Shown piece after piece: positions 14,916-24,077 of a DNA stretch of 64,000 nucleotides; positions within the stretch are counted from its first letter, which is position 1; every line of letters starts with the position of its first letter. The position numbers were made by a program, and so were the translations under genes. The DNA lies in NCBI GenBank assembly GCA_011087645.1, contig JAALLF010000012.1, positions 33,417 through 97,416 on the forward strand. Direction: 5' to 3'. The notes beneath the pieces were generated by a model, which was given only the letters and a program-made list of their open reading frames with translations, was not told the origin of the DNA and ran no database searches. This stretch comes from Alphaproteobacteria bacterium. GTDB taxonomy: Bacteria; Pseudomonadota; Alphaproteobacteria; UBA6615.

Positions 14916-16301
14916 TTAGCTCTTCGCGCCCGCAACAGCAACATCGATAGCAATGCCCAAGCGGCCAACGATTTCGTCGATCTGGCTTTCCGAGACTATA
15001 TAGGGCGGCGCCAGCAGAATGTGATCACCCAAATTACCGTCGATGGTGCCGCCGGCGGGATAACACATCAAGCCGTTTTCCATTCCTGCGGCCTTAACGC
15101 GCGCATGCAGACGACGGTCCGGCGCGAAAGGTGCACGGGTCGCCCGATCGGCGACCAGCTCGACGCCGCGAAACATACCGCGGCCCCTAATATCGCCCAC
15201 ATGGGTATGATCGTTAAATGCGTTCCGCAAGGCGCCGGCAAAGTAGTCCCCAAGACGGCGCACATTCGCCATCATCTCGGGCGCTTGCAATTTTTGCTGC
15301 ACGACGACAGCAGCAGCGCAAGCCGTGGCGTGCCCCATAAACGTATGGCCGTGCTGAAAAAACCCCGACCCATCATAGAATGCCCAGAATATCTCTTCGC
15401 TTAATAGCACTGCCCCCATCGGCTGATAGCCGGCCGCCAAGCCTTTGGCCACGGCTACCAGGTCGGGCACGATGCCGTCCTGCTCAAACGCGAATAGGGT
15501 GCCGGTCCGCCCAGTGCCGCACATCACCTCGTCGAGCACCAGCAATATGCCGTACTTGTCACATATCTCGCGCACCCGTTTGAAATAACCGGCGACCGGC
15601 GGTACCGCCCCGCTGGTCGCGCCGACGACAGTTTCCGCGACAAACGCGACAACGGTCTCCGGCCCGAGCTCGAGAATCTTGGCCTCGAGCTCACCAGCCA
15701 ATCGCGCGACATATTGCCCATCATTTTCGCCGTCGCGGCGATCACGATAAGCAAAACAAGGGCTCACATGGTGGCTCGGGGCCATGACCGGTTGAAACGC
15801 CGCCCGGCGCGGCTCGTTACCGCCCACGGCCAGCGCACCCAGCGTATTGCCATGATAGCTCTGTCGGCGGGCAATGAAGTGACGCCGGTCAAGTTGGCCG
15901 ATTTCGACAAAATATTGCCGCGCCATTTTAAGTGCTGACTCGACGGCCTCAGACCCGCCCGAGACAAGATAGACCCGATCGAGACCCGCCGGCGCACCGG
16001 CGACCATCAGGTCACCCAACTGCTCCATCGCCTCATTGGTAAAGAACGACGAGTGAGCGTAAGCCAGGCCGGCAGCCTGATGCTGAATCGCTGCGATTAT
16101 TTCGGGGTCGCTATAGCCTAGACACGAAACCGCGGCGCCCCCCGACGCATCGAGATAGCGATTGCCGCGATTGTCGATAACATAAGGACCCTCACCACTC
16201 ACCGCGACTGGCAGATCGGCGTGGGCGTGACGATGCAGGATACGCGTATGCGCCGCCGGTATATTAGCGGGGCGGCGTTGGTCCCTAGGACCGAAGGTCA
16301 T
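14916..16301 (-). CDS. Class III aminotransferase (PLP-dependent)
   Basis: The start at 16301 (MTFGPRDQRRPANIP) lies 14 bases after the regulator stop; the open frame extends further but overlaps it. The protein has 461 residues. Class III features are the substrate-binding GGSEAVESALKMARQY region, the LLVLDEVMCGTGRTG motif, and PLP Lys286 in AVAKGLAAGYQPMGAV. Relatives transfer an omega- or alpha-amino group to pyruvate or 2-oxoglutarate. Next to an RpiR regulator and TRAP receptors, it probably starts catabolism of the imported amine or amino acid. The exact substrate is not evident. Confidence 0.9.
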   Translation of the reverse strand: MTFGPRDQRRPANIPAAHTRILHRHAHADLPVAVSGEGPYVIDNRGNRYLDASGGAAVSCLGYSDPEIIAAIQHQAAGLAYAHSSFFTNEAMEQLGDLMVAGAPAGLDRVYLVSGGSEAVESALKMARQYFVEIGQLDRRHFIARRQSYHGNTLGALAVGGNEPRRAAFQPVMAPSHHVSPCFAYRDRRDGENDGQYVARLAGELEAKILELGPETVVAFVAETVVGATSGAVPPVAGYFKRVREICDKYGILLVLDEVMCGTGRTGTLFAFEQDGIVPDLVAVAKGLAAGYQPMGAVLLSEEIFWAFYDGSGFFQHGHTFMGHATACAAAVVVQQKLQAPEMMANVRRLGDYFAGALRNAFNDHTHVGDIRGRGMFRGVELVADRATRAPFAPDRRLHARVKAAGMENGLMCYPAGGTIDGNLGDHILLAPPYIVSESQIDEIVGRLGIAIDVAVAGAKS

Positions 16302-16315
16302 CGCCCAAAACCGCG

Positions 16316-17356
16316 CTATTTGCGCGGCAGCCCGAACTTCCCTACTTGGGGGTATTCCACTTCGGGAGACTGCACCGGCGCCTCTGATGGTACCTCGGCT
16401 GACTTCGGCTCCGGCGATACGCCGGCTGGCCAATAGGTTTCAAAACGTCCGAGCTGCCGTTCGCTCTCTGCGACGGCGTCGAGGGCACTCTGCCCACCCT
16501 GCGCCAGCATTTGCGCGACCAGCGCTTGGGCGACAGCCATCGCCGGGACGACTGTTTTGAATAGGGCCGGTCCGTCAGTGCCGACCAACAACAGGTGTGG
16601 TGTTAGCGCCGCCAAGGGTGACACCAAGCTGTCGGTGACAGCCACTACGTCGGCGCCAGTCTCGACCGCATAAGTCGCCGCTTCAACCACATCGCTGGTA
16701 TACGGCTCAAGCGAGAATATCAGTACCGCATCATCGTCGCTAATCCCGCGCAAACCGTCGGAGAAGGTACCGCCGGGCCCATCGAGCAACACGACGTGGT
16801 CACGGAACAAGGAGCAGGCATAATGCGTGTAATACGCTGCCGGATAGAGGCTGCGCATGCCCAATATATAGAGCCGGCGCGACTTAGCGAGTACCGTCGA
16901 GGTTGCTGCCAGACCATCACCGCCGATCGCCTGGAGCGTCAGCGACAGGTTTTCACGGTCGGCAGACATCATTTCGCCGGCCAGATGGTTCAGTGCGCGC
17001 CCGCCGCTGCGCCGTCCGGTACGTTCCTGCAACTGCCGCGCCCGACGGCCATAACCGCTCGGCTGCTTGCGCAATTCGTCACGGAACGGCTCGCGTAACG
17101 ATTCATATCCATCGAGGCCCAATTTCTGCGCCAGCCGGACCATCGTCGCAGGCTGAACGCCGGCGCGTTCGGCTAATTGGCGCATCGATGTGAAGGCGAC
17201 CTCGTCGGGACGCTCCAGGATATACCTGGCGCCGTCCTGCAGCTGTGGGCTCAAGAAGTCATAAACTTCACGCAAATGGGTCAAAAACGAGGCTGCTGTA
17301 CGCCTCTGCTCAACGCTCAATTTAAATTCCACTGACATCAGATGTCTCTCACTCAA
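16316..17356 (-). CDS. MurR/RpiR-family transcriptional regulator
   Basis: The 346-residue protein has an N-terminal RpiR HTH (about 15-90, with FTSMRQLAERAGVQPATMVRLAQKLGLDGYESLREPF) and a SIS domain (about 130-275, with RRLYILGMRSLYPAAYYTHYAC and DAVLIFSLEPYTSDVVEAATYA). The C-terminal tail is Pro/Glu-rich and unusual. The SIS domain senses a phosphosugar or other ligand. It is the first gene of the aminotransferase/TRAP operon and probably controls it. A palindrome at 17431-17450 is a candidate operator. Start could be Met1 or Met7. Confidence 0.9.
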   Translation of the reverse strand: MSERHLMSVEFKLSVEQRRTAASFLTHLREVYDFLSPQLQDGARYILERPDEVAFTSMRQLAERAGVQPATMVRLAQKLGLDGYESLREPFRDELRKQPSGYGRRARQLQERTGRRSGGRALNHLAGEMMSADRENLSLTLQAIGGDGLAATSTVLAKSRRLYILGMRSLYPAAYYTHYACSLFRDHVVLLDGPGGTFSDGLRGISDDDAVLIFSLEPYTSDVVEAATYAVETGADVVAVTDSLVSPLAALTPHLLLVGTDGPALFKTVVPAMAVAQALVAQMLAQGGQSALDAVAESERQLGRFETYWPAGVSPEPKSAEVPSEAPVQSPEVEYPQVGKFGLPRK

Positions 17357-17430
17357 GGGTGCGATGATTTCCGCCTATATGAAGGCGCTTGTCTTTAATT
17401 TGCAACAACTGTTTCATTAACTATACCTGA

Positions 17431-17450
17431 GAATGTGAAGCATCACGTTC
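17431..17450. promoter_or_regulatory. Candidate operator of the RpiR-type regulator
   Basis: A 20-base imperfect palindrome, GAATGTGA-AGCA-TCACGTTC, has 8-base arms with one mismatched pair. It lies 75 bases upstream of the regulator gene, in the AT-richer 233-base gap shared with apt. Position and symmetry suggest a binding site, possibly autoregulatory. Confidence 0.4.
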
Positions 17451-17590
17451 ATACTTTAGTCAAAGTAGTGGTATTATTTGATGTTTTTTCGGCCATATAA
17501 ACACTTATAGGTATTCTTGCTTACGTTGAGTTGCGGCTCCGCGTTACTGCCTATAGCATCGCCACGGCACTTGAGAGGCGGTATCAAGGT

Positions 17591-18106
17591 ATGGAAATTC
17601 GCGACCACATTCGCACCATCGAAGATTTTCCCAAGCCGGGAATTCTATTTTACGACATCTCCACGTTGCTCGCGCACCCGCAAGCTTGGCGACACACCGT
17701 CGATTTACTCGCCGTCGCAATCCGTCAGCACCAGCCCGATCTGCTGGTTGGCATCGAGAGCCGGGGATTTCTCGTCGCCGCGCCGCTGGCATTGCAACTT
17801 GGCTGCGGATTCATCATGGCGCGCAAACAAGGCAAGCTACCAGGGCCCACCCTCTCGCATACATACGATCTGGAATACGGGACCGACACCATCGAAATTC
17901 AATCTGACGCCGTGGCATCCGGCACCCGCGTCGTCATCATCGACGATTTACTGGCGACCGGCGGCACCACGGCGGCAACTATCGCCCTGCTGCGCAGTGT
18001 CGGCGCCGACGTACGCGCCGCTGCCTTTATAATCGAACTCAACGGCCTGGGCGGCCGCGATAAGCTCGACGTGCCGTTGACCGTACTCGTCGACTTCGAC
18101 GCTTAA
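17591..18106 (+). CDS. apt: Adenine phosphoribosyltransferase
   Basis: The start at 17591 gives 171 residues, the usual Apt length. It begins with the conserved [23 protein letters not shown], includes [18 protein letters not shown], and has the PRPP-binding motif [14 protein letters not shown] at 114-127. It converts adenine and PRPP to AMP in purine salvage, in the cytoplasm. It is divergent from the RpiR operon and convergent with the DenD-like gene 6 bases away. An open frame continues upstream to 17531 but lacks the family start. Confidence 0.93.
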   Translation: MEIRDHIRTIEDFPKPGILFYDISTLLAHPQAWRHTVDLLAVAIRQHQPDLLVGIESRGFLVAAPLALQLGCGFIMARKQGKLPGPTLSHTYDLEYGTDTIEIQSDAVASGTRVVIIDDLLATGGTTAATIALLRSVGADVRAAAFIIELNGLGGRDKLDVPLTVLVDFDA

Positions 18107-18112
18107 CCTACC

Positions 18113-19111
18113 TTAATTTGCGATCTGCCCATCTAGTTCGTCGTCGATGAAGTTTTGGATAACTTCTTCGATCGAGCCATCGGGCTGAAAACCCAACTCT
18201 CGCCCGCGCACCCCGTCGGCGAACCAGGGCCAGCTATCGACCATCCACTGAATTTGCGCGTCGGGCTCCCAGGAAATTCTATCCGCGACCTTGTCTCCGG
18301 CGATCTCGCGCAACGCCGACGCCATCTCGCCGATCGACGGGGAGATACCGTTCATCATCACGCCACGGCGGAATCCCAGCTGCTCGGCATCGGAGTTGTG
18401 GACATCGATAAACGCTTGCACAGCGCGCCGCGGCGATAATATCAGCATGCGAGTTTCCGCCGACACAGGACAACTCACTCCTTCGCCCTGCAATGGTTCC
18501 CGCAGGATCGAGCTAGCGAACCCGGACGCCGCCTTGTTGGGTTTGCCGGGGCGCACCACGATGGTCGGCAGACGCAAGCTACGCCCGTCGAAGAAACCCT
18601 TGCGGCTGTAATCATTGACCATTAGCTCGCCGATGGCCTTCTGGGCGCCATAAGACGTCTGCGGCGTTAGCGGCGTATCGTCGACGATATCGCGAAAGCC
18701 GCCATAGACCGCCAGCGAGCTGGTGAACACCACTCGAGGGATACCAGTGCTCGCCCGGCACGCCTCGAACACGTTGCGCGCGCCGTCCAGATTAACCTGA
18801 TAGCCCAAATCGAAATCGGCCTCCGCGCCGCCACTGACTACCGCGGCAAAGTGGAACACCGAGTCCACGCTATCGTCGATCACCTGGCGCGCTACGGCGG
18901 AATCGCAGATATTCGCGCTAACCACGGTGACACGGGGGTCTTCGGGCGGCGGCTCGGCCGGCTCGAAAGCATCGACCAGGATCAGATGGTCGAGCGCTTC
19001 GGTGCGACCCGATGGACCGACCAGCTCGCTCTGGTCGTCCGGGGCGGCCAGCAGGCGTAGGGCCAGGCGGCGGCCGAGCATGCCAGTCCCCCCAGTAATG
19101 ACGACTTTCAT
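18113..19111 (-). CDS. NAD-dependent epimerase/dehydratase, D-erythronate dehydrogenase (DenD)-like
   Basis: A 332-residue extended SDR. The Rossmann motif is TGGTGMLGRR (6-15), and the catalytic pair Tyr154/Lys158 is in SYGAQK. The LPTIVVRPGKPNKAASGFASSILREPLQGE segment is shared with D-erythronate dehydrogenases, which oxidise D-erythronate to 2-oxo-tetronate with NAD. No other tetronate-pathway gene (kinase, isomerase, aldolase) is next to it, so the substrate stays open. It starts 22 bases after the stop of the aminotransferase gene on the same strand, probably as one transcript. Confidence 0.8.
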   Translation of the reverse strand: MKVVITGGTGMLGRRLALRLLAAPDDQSELVGPSGRTEALDHLILVDAFEPAEPPPEDPRVTVVSANICDSAVARQVIDDSVDSVFHFAAVVSGGAEADFDLGYQVNLDGARNVFEACRASTGIPRVVFTSSLAVYGGFRDIVDDTPLTPQTSYGAQKAIGELMVNDYSRKGFFDGRSLRLPTIVVRPGKPNKAASGFASSILREPLQGEGVSCPVSAETRMLILSPRRAVQAFIDVHNSDAEQLGFRRGVMMNGISPSIGEMASALREIAGDKVADRISWEPDAQIQWMVDSWPWFADGVRGRELGFQPDGSIEEVIQNFIDDELDGQIAN

Positions 19112-19133
19112 GGCGTCTTATCCTTGGTCGAAT

Positions 19134-20312
19134 CTACGATAACGCCGGCTCAAGCCGGTCGAGCGCCTGGGACAGCAGGGCCGGCTCAGAAGCAAAGCAT
19201 AGCCGCAACCAGCCCTCGCCGGCCTCGCCGAAAGCCCGGCCCGGCGCCAAACCCACACCGGTCTCGGCGATCAGCTGTTTGGCGTATTCCAAGCTGTCGG
19301 TCATGCCGTCGACGGCGAAGAACGCATAGAACGCCGCCTCGGGCCGCGACAGGCTGACCTTGGGCATGGCGGCCAGCCGCTGGAACACCAGGTCGCGGTT
19401 GCGCCGGTAGCCCTCGACCATTTCGGCGATAAATTCGTCGCCCTCGCGCACGGCGACCACCCCGGCATGCTGCACAAAGGTGGTCGGCGAGGCGATGTTG
19501 AATTCGTTGAGGATGGAGAACACATCGCCCAGCTCCGGCGGATGGGTCAGCCAGCCGAGCCGCCAGCCGGTCATCGACCAGGATTTAGAGAAACTGTTGA
19601 TGACGATGAGCGGATCGTCGGGCGCCGCGAAATCGAGGAAGGACGGCGCCTTGGGAAAATCATAAGCCAGGCGGATATAGACTTCGTCGGCGATCACGTA
19701 GATGCCGCGACGTTTGCACTCATCGAGCAGCGCCCGTTGCTCGGCCGCCGACATCATCCAGCCGGTGGGGTTGCCCGGCGAATTGACGAATACGGCGCGG
19801 GTGCGCTCGTCGCAGGCGTCGAACAGCGCATCCATATCCAACTGCCAGCGCCCGTTCTCATCGGGCCGCAGGGCGATCTGGCGCGCCTCGCCGCCCATCA
19901 CCTGCACGGTCTGGCGACAGTTCGGCCACACCGGTCCGACCACAACCATATTGTCGCCATTGTCGATCAGCACTTCCGACACCAGCATGATGGCGTTCAT
20001 CCCCGACGCGGTGACCGTAATCCGGTCGATGCCCAGCGGCCGGCCATGGAGCTTCGTGACATAGTCCGACAAGGCCTCGCGCAGGGGCGGGATGCCGCGG
20101 TTCTGGGCGTAGAACACATGATCGTCGTCGAGCGCGGCGACCGCCGCCTGCTTGATGAAATCGGGCGTGGCCTCGTTGGGCTCGCCAAACCACAGGGCGA
20201 TCACATCATCGCGGCCGATATTGCTTTCCGCCACCTTGCGGATCAGCGACCCGTCAAGGGTATCAATGGCGTGGCGGATCTTGGGGCTAGCAATTTTCAG
20301 ATTTACTGGCAT
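19134..20312 (-). CDS. Class I/II pyridoxal-phosphate aminotransferase
   Basis: 392 residues with fold-type I features: NPTG at 181-184, Asp209 of ADEVY, and the Schiff-base Lys243 in NSFSKSWSMTGWRLGW. The C-terminal AFGEAGEGWLRLCFA holds the carboxylate-binding Arg. AGGAGTTCC precedes the ATG. It resembles aspartate/aromatic-type aminotransferases of alphaproteobacteria. Donor and acceptor are not determinable. The DenD-like gene follows in the same direction and a thioesterase gene diverges. Confidence 0.88.
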   Translation of the reverse strand: MPVNLKIASPKIRHAIDTLDGSLIRKVAESNIGRDDVIALWFGEPNEATPDFIKQAAVAALDDDHVFYAQNRGIPPLREALSDYVTKLHGRPLGIDRITVTASGMNAIMLVSEVLIDNGDNMVVVGPVWPNCRQTVQVMGGEARQIALRPDENGRWQLDMDALFDACDERTRAVFVNSPGNPTGWMMSAAEQRALLDECKRRGIYVIADEVYIRLAYDFPKAPSFLDFAAPDDPLIVINSFSKSWSMTGWRLGWLTHPPELGDVFSILNEFNIASPTTFVQHAGVVAVREGDEFIAEMVEGYRRNRDLVFQRLAAMPKVSLSRPEAAFYAFFAVDGMTDSLEYAKQLIAETGVGLAPGRAFGEAGEGWLRLCFASEPALLSQALDRLEPALS

Positions 20313-20428
20313 AGGAACTCCTAAACGACGCAGGGGCAGTCTAACGGCTGAATCAGCAAGGGGGAATTGCCCGCCGCGGCGCCATCGGGCATATGGGGTC
20401 GCAAATCATCAAAAACAGGCTTCCCATT

Positions 20429-20845
20429 ATGTCGGACTTCACCGCACGCGATCTCACCGAAGGCCTCAACGGCTTTCTCGGCTTTCGCCTGACCGATTGG
20501 CGCGACGGCTTCGCGGAAATCTCCGTCGACATCGCCGATGTCCACAAGAACCGCCAGGGCGGGGTCCATGGCGGCACCATGGCCTCGTTGATCGACGCCG
20601 CCACCGGCTTTTGCGGCATCTTCGAGCCTGACCCGGAAAAGCGCCGCGGCAACGTCACCGTGTCGCTGACCACCACTTTCGTCGGCCGGCCCAAGGGCAA
20701 GACCCTGATCTGCACCGCCCGGGTGGTGAAAGCCGGCCGGCGCCTCTATTTCTCCGCCGCCGAAGTGAAAGACGATCTAGGCAATCTGATCGCCACCGCG
20801 GACGCGGTCTACGCCTATACGGATGTGAACGCTCAGCGGAAGTAG
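20429..20845 (+). CDS. PaaI-family hotdog-fold thioesterase
   Basis: The ATG at 20429 gives 138 residues, the normal PaaI length. The hotdog signature is HKNRQGGVHGGTMASLIDAATG (about 37-58), with Asn39/Gly42-type contacts and Asp54 as probable catalytic residue. VTVSLTTTFVGRPKGKTLICTARVVKAGRRL follows. These enzymes hydrolyse acyl-CoA thioesters, often aromatic. The alpha/beta hydrolase gene follows in the same direction, 63 bases on. Confidence 0.88.
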   Translation: MSDFTARDLTEGLNGFLGFRLTDWRDGFAEISVDIADVHKNRQGGVHGGTMASLIDAATGFCGIFEPDPEKRRGNVTVSLTTTFVGRPKGKTLICTARVVKAGRRLYFSAAEVKDDLGNLIATADAVYAYTDVNAQRK

Positions 20846-20908
20846 AGCCCCGCCCGATCTAATCTCGTGCTAACATCGGCTCCTAAAATTCAAAACAGGG
20901 AGGCCACC

Positions 20909-21985
20909 ATGACCGACGAAAGCACACGTCAGCATTTGATCAGCCGCCTGCCGCGCCTGCTCGGGTCCGGCGTCGATTATAACGACGCCATGACGGTGAT
21001 CTCGGGCATGGAAGAGGTCGCCGACTGGTCGCGCGGCTGGGAGGCCGCGGGGGAGCGCCACGAGGCGCGCGGCGACGAAGCGCTGGCGGCTGGCAACACG
21101 GTCACCGCCGGCGAAGCCTTTTTCCGCGCCGCGATTTCGTTTCACACCGGCCAGTCGGGCAATGTGGAAAATCCGGAGGAGAAGCTGCGGGTGCAGACCC
21201 GTCAGCGCGAGGCTTATTTGAAAGCCATGCCCCATGTGCGGCCGGCATCCGAGCGCATCGAGATCCCCTTCGAGGAGATCGAGTTTCCCGGTAATCTGCG
21301 CCTGCCCGAAAACAGGGGCAGCGGCAAGGTGCCTTGCGTGCTGCTCAATGCCGGCGCCGACTCCACCAAGGAAGAGTTTTTCACCCTGGAGAACGAATTC
21401 CTCAAGCGCGGTCTCGCCACCTGCGCCTTCGACGGGCCGGGCCAGGGCATGACCTGGCAGCAAATGAAATTACGCCCGGATTTCGAGGCGCCGGTGGGCG
21501 CCGTGCTCGACGTGTTGGAAAAACGCCCCGAGCTGGATGCCAACCGCTTCGGCATCTGGGGTCGCAGCATGGGCGGCTACGCCGCACCGCGCGTCGCTGC
21601 TCACGACGACCGCATCAAGGCCTGCATCGCGCTGGGCGGCTATTTCGACATGGCGACGTTCTGGGATACCTCCTCCGACGTGCTGCTCGATATTTTGCAG
21701 TTCTCCTTCGGCGCGGAAAACCGCACCCAGGCGCGCGAGAAGGCGCGGCGATTCACGCTGTCCGGCGCCGCGGAAAATATCACCTGCCCGGTTTTAGTGG
21801 TGCATAGCGACCAGGACGAAATCTGTCCCCTGACCGAGGCCGAACGCACCGCCGCCACCATCGGTGACAACGCCGAGTTGGTGGTCTTCGAGGGCGGCAA
21901 CCATTGCTGCGACAACATGCCGGCCCAGGTGCGCCCGTTAATGGGTGATTGGATGGCGCACCAACTTGGGGCCACGACCGCCTGA
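20909..21985 (+). CDS. Alpha/beta hydrolase with N-terminal helical domain
   Basis: The start at 20909 follows GGGAGG. The 358-residue protein has a helical N-terminal domain (about 1-110) and an alpha/beta hydrolase domain. Visible elements are LNAGADSTKEEF, the acid-rich FDGPGQG, nucleophile Ser in GRSMGGYAAPR, Asp in HSDQDEICP, and His in EGGNHCCDN. The layout matches 2,6-dihydropseudooxynicotine hydrolase-like and FrsA-like enzymes that cleave C-C or ester bonds. Natural substrate unknown. Confidence 0.85.
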   Translation: MTDESTRQHLISRLPRLLGSGVDYNDAMTVISGMEEVADWSRGWEAAGERHEARGDEALAAGNTVTAGEAFFRAAISFHTGQSGNVENPEEKLRVQTRQREAYLKAMPHVRPASERIEIPFEEIEFPGNLRLPENRGSGKVPCVLLNAGADSTKEEFFTLENEFLKRGLATCAFDGPGQGMTWQQMKLRPDFEAPVGAVLDVLEKRPELDANRFGIWGRSMGGYAAPRVAAHDDRIKACIALGGYFDMATFWDTSSDVLLDILQFSFGAENRTQAREKARRFTLSGAAENITCPVLVVHSDQDEICPLTEAERTAATIGDNAELVVFEGGNHCCDNMPAQVRPLMGDWMAHQLGATTA

Positions 21986-22027
21986 CCGGTTTGATTTGAT
22001 CTTCGACTGATCTAGGGTGTTCGCGAT

Positions 22028-22708
22028 ATGCCCTTGATCTTGCTGTTGATTTTGGTGCTGGTCGCGGTGTTCGGCCCCAGCCTGTGGACGAAGTCCATCC
22101 TGGCGCGCCACAGCGGCGATCGTCCCGATTATCCCGGCACCGGCGGCGAACTCGCCCGCCATCTGCTGGACGAGGCCGGCCTGGGCAAAGTCGCCGTCGA
22201 AGCAACCGACCGCGGCGACCATTATGATCCGGCCGCGAAGGCGGTGCGCTTGAGATCGGACCATTTCGACGGCAGGTCGCTGACCGCCATCACCGTCGCC
22301 GCTCATGAGGTCGGGCATGCGCTGCAGGATGGCGATGGTTACGGCCCGCTGCGCGCCCGCACCCAATTGTCCCGGTCGGTGGGCGGTCTGCAACGCATCG
22401 GCTCGATGATCGCCTTCGGCGCCTTTGCGCTGGGCGGCATCAGCGGAACGCCGTCCCTGTTTTTGCTCGGCGCCGGCGCGGGTATCGTCTCCATGGGCAG
22501 CGCGGTGGTGGTTCATATTGTGACATTGCCGGTCGAGTTCGATGCCTCGTTCAACCGTGCCCTGCCGATCCTCGACCACGGCGGCTATCTGCCGGCCCAC
22601 GACATACCGGCGGCGCGCCGGATATTGAAAGCCGCCGCACTGACCTATGTCGCCTCGTCGCTGGCTGGCCTGCTTAATCTCTGGCGCTGGATCCGCTTCA
22701 TTCGGTAG
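22028..22708 (+). CDS. Membrane zinc metallopeptidase, YugP-like
   Basis: The 226-residue protein starts with a membrane helix (PLILLLILVLVAVFGPSLW). The zinc motif HEVGH is at 93-97 in AAHEVGHALQ. Two further hydrophobic segments cover about 138-180. The LARHLLDEAGL and PVEFDASFNRALPIL stretches are typical of the YugP family (COG2738). It is anchored in the inner membrane. Substrates of this family are unknown. A long open frame on the opposite strand covers the same DNA and is judged a shadow. Confidence 0.88.
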   Translation: MPLILLLILVLVAVFGPSLWTKSILARHSGDRPDYPGTGGELARHLLDEAGLGKVAVEATDRGDHYDPAAKAVRLRSDHFDGRSLTAITVAAHEVGHALQDGDGYGPLRARTQLSRSVGGLQRIGSMIAFGAFALGGISGTPSLFLLGAGAGIVSMGSAVVVHIVTLPVEFDASFNRALPILDHGGYLPAHDIPAARRILKAAALTYVASSLAGLLNLWRWIRFIR

Positions 22709-22774
22709 CCATTGGGGTGACCGCCTCCCGTCTTGACAACCCACCGCTGCCCGCCCATCGTGTTGGCCTAACGT

Positions 22775-22856
22775 GATGCTGGGGTGTCCCCGCTTATCGG
22801 GGGCTGAGAACACACCCACAAACCTGATCCGGATCATGCCGGCGGAGGGAGATATC
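22775..22856 (+). promoter_or_regulatory. TPP riboswitch (THI element)
   Basis: The stretch carries the conserved aptamer segments in order: GGGGTG with its hairpin, GGGCTGAGA, ACACCC, ACCTGATCCGG, ATGCCGGCGG, AGGGAG. P1 can form between GATG (22775) and TATC (22856). Downstream, CCCGAC and GTCGGG (about 22888 and 22905) form a stem that would hide the CGGGAG ribosome site of the next gene, fitting translational control. Binding of thiamine diphosphate would switch the ABC transporter operon off. Confidence 0.93.
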
Positions 22857-22917
22857 GCGGACTTTGCACGCCCTCTCCCCGTTGCCCGACCGCCGGATCG
22901 CCTGTCGGGAGATAGCT

Positions 22918-24057
22918 ATGCCTACGCCCTCTTCGTTGCTTGCCCTCATCGGCGTCGCTTGTGGCGCGTTTGCTCTGACCAACGCCGCCAGCGCCCAATC
23001 GAAGCCGGTGACGATTCCGGTTTTGGTGCCGTTGACTGGCTTCCTGTCGCTTGAAGGCACCAGCCAGCGCAACGGCGCCGACCTTGCCTTACGCGAAGTC
23101 GCCGATGACAGTGTACGGTATGACGTCTCCGACACGGCGACATCGCCGGAAGTCGCGGTGAATGCGTTGGAGCGCGCCATGACCGGCGACAATGTCGTCG
23201 CCGTGGTCGCGCCTATGCTGGGAACACAAATGCTGGCGTTGGTGCCGCTCGCCGACGAATTCAAAGTGCCGCTGGTAACCGTGTCAGGCACCGCCAAGAT
23301 TACTGAACTGGGCAGTCCCAATGTCTACCGGTTCTTCCCGGGCGACGTGGTGGTCAAGCAGGCCCATGCGCGCTATGCGGTGGAGGAGCTTGGCATCAAA
23401 AAGCCCGCGGTGGTATTCCAAACCACCGCCTATGGCCAGAGCGGGCGCGTCGAATTAACGCGCAACCTCCAGGCGCTGGGCAGCCCACCGGTCATCGAAG
23501 AGGCGATAGATGTCTCGGTCAAGGACATGCTGCCGGTGCTGAGCAAAGTCCGCGCGGCGGGCGCCGATGCTTTGCTGCTTCACCTGCACGCCGGCTCGAC
23601 GGCACTGGTCATCAAACAGGCGCGCGCCGCCGGGATCAATCTTCCCATCATAGCGGGGTCGGCTATGCACCAGCCTCAAACCGCCGCTCTATTGGAACCC
23701 AGCGAACTAGCCGGCGTTTGCGCCGAGAGCGGGTCTTCGCCGATCTCCGGCGGCAATCCCAAGATCGACGATTTTGCCAAGCGCTATCGCGCTGCCTTCG
23801 ATAGCGAGCCTGATGCTTTCGCGCTGGGTCAGTACGATGCCGTGCGGATGATCCTCGCTGCGGTCAATGCCGGCGCCCGCACCCCCGACGCCATTCGCCA
23901 AGCCTTGGCCAACAACAGCCATGACGGGCTGGCCATGCGCTACCGTTCCGACGGCAAGGGTAACATGGCTCATGACGCGGTCATCATCTGTTACGACGGC
24001 GCCGGCCGTACCCCCAACATCGTCAAGCGCTACGAGAACGTCACCGGCGCACGGTAA
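22918..24057 (+). CDS. ABC transporter substrate-binding protein, HAAT/LivK type, TPP-riboswitch regulated
   Basis: The start at 22918 gives 379 residues with a signal peptide (LLALIGVACGAFALTNAASA, cut before QSKPV). The mature part is a type I periplasmic-binding fold of the branched-chain-amino-acid kind: IPVLVPLTGFLSLEGTSQRNGADLALRE, VVAVVAPMLGTQMLALVPLADEF, VVFQTTAYGQSGRVE, LGQYDAVRMILAAVN. It is the first gene behind a TPP riboswitch and is followed by permeases and ATPases. The ligand may therefore be thiamine or a thiamine precursor rather than an amino acid; this is inference. Confidence 0.88.
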   Translation: MPTPSSLLALIGVACGAFALTNAASAQSKPVTIPVLVPLTGFLSLEGTSQRNGADLALREVADDSVRYDVSDTATSPEVAVNALERAMTGDNVVAVVAPMLGTQMLALVPLADEFKVPLVTVSGTAKITELGSPNVYRFFPGDVVVKQAHARYAVEELGIKKPAVVFQTTAYGQSGRVELTRNLQALGSPPVIEEAIDVSVKDMLPVLSKVRAAGADALLLHLHAGSTALVIKQARAAGINLPIIAGSAMHQPQTAALLEPSELAGVCAESGSSPISGGNPKIDDFAKRYRAAFDSEPDAFALGQYDAVRMILAAVNAGARTPDAIRQALANNSHDGLAMRYRSDGKGNMAHDAVIICYDGAGRTPNIVKRYENVTGAR

Positions 24058-24077
24058 GTATCGCGGGGAGAGGGTAA

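Noticed and set aside
21938..22837. Minus-strand open frame of 299 codons
   Set aside because: It covers the YugP-like metallopeptidase and the riboswitch antisense; low-complexity translation, while the plus strand has a clear HEVGH protein.
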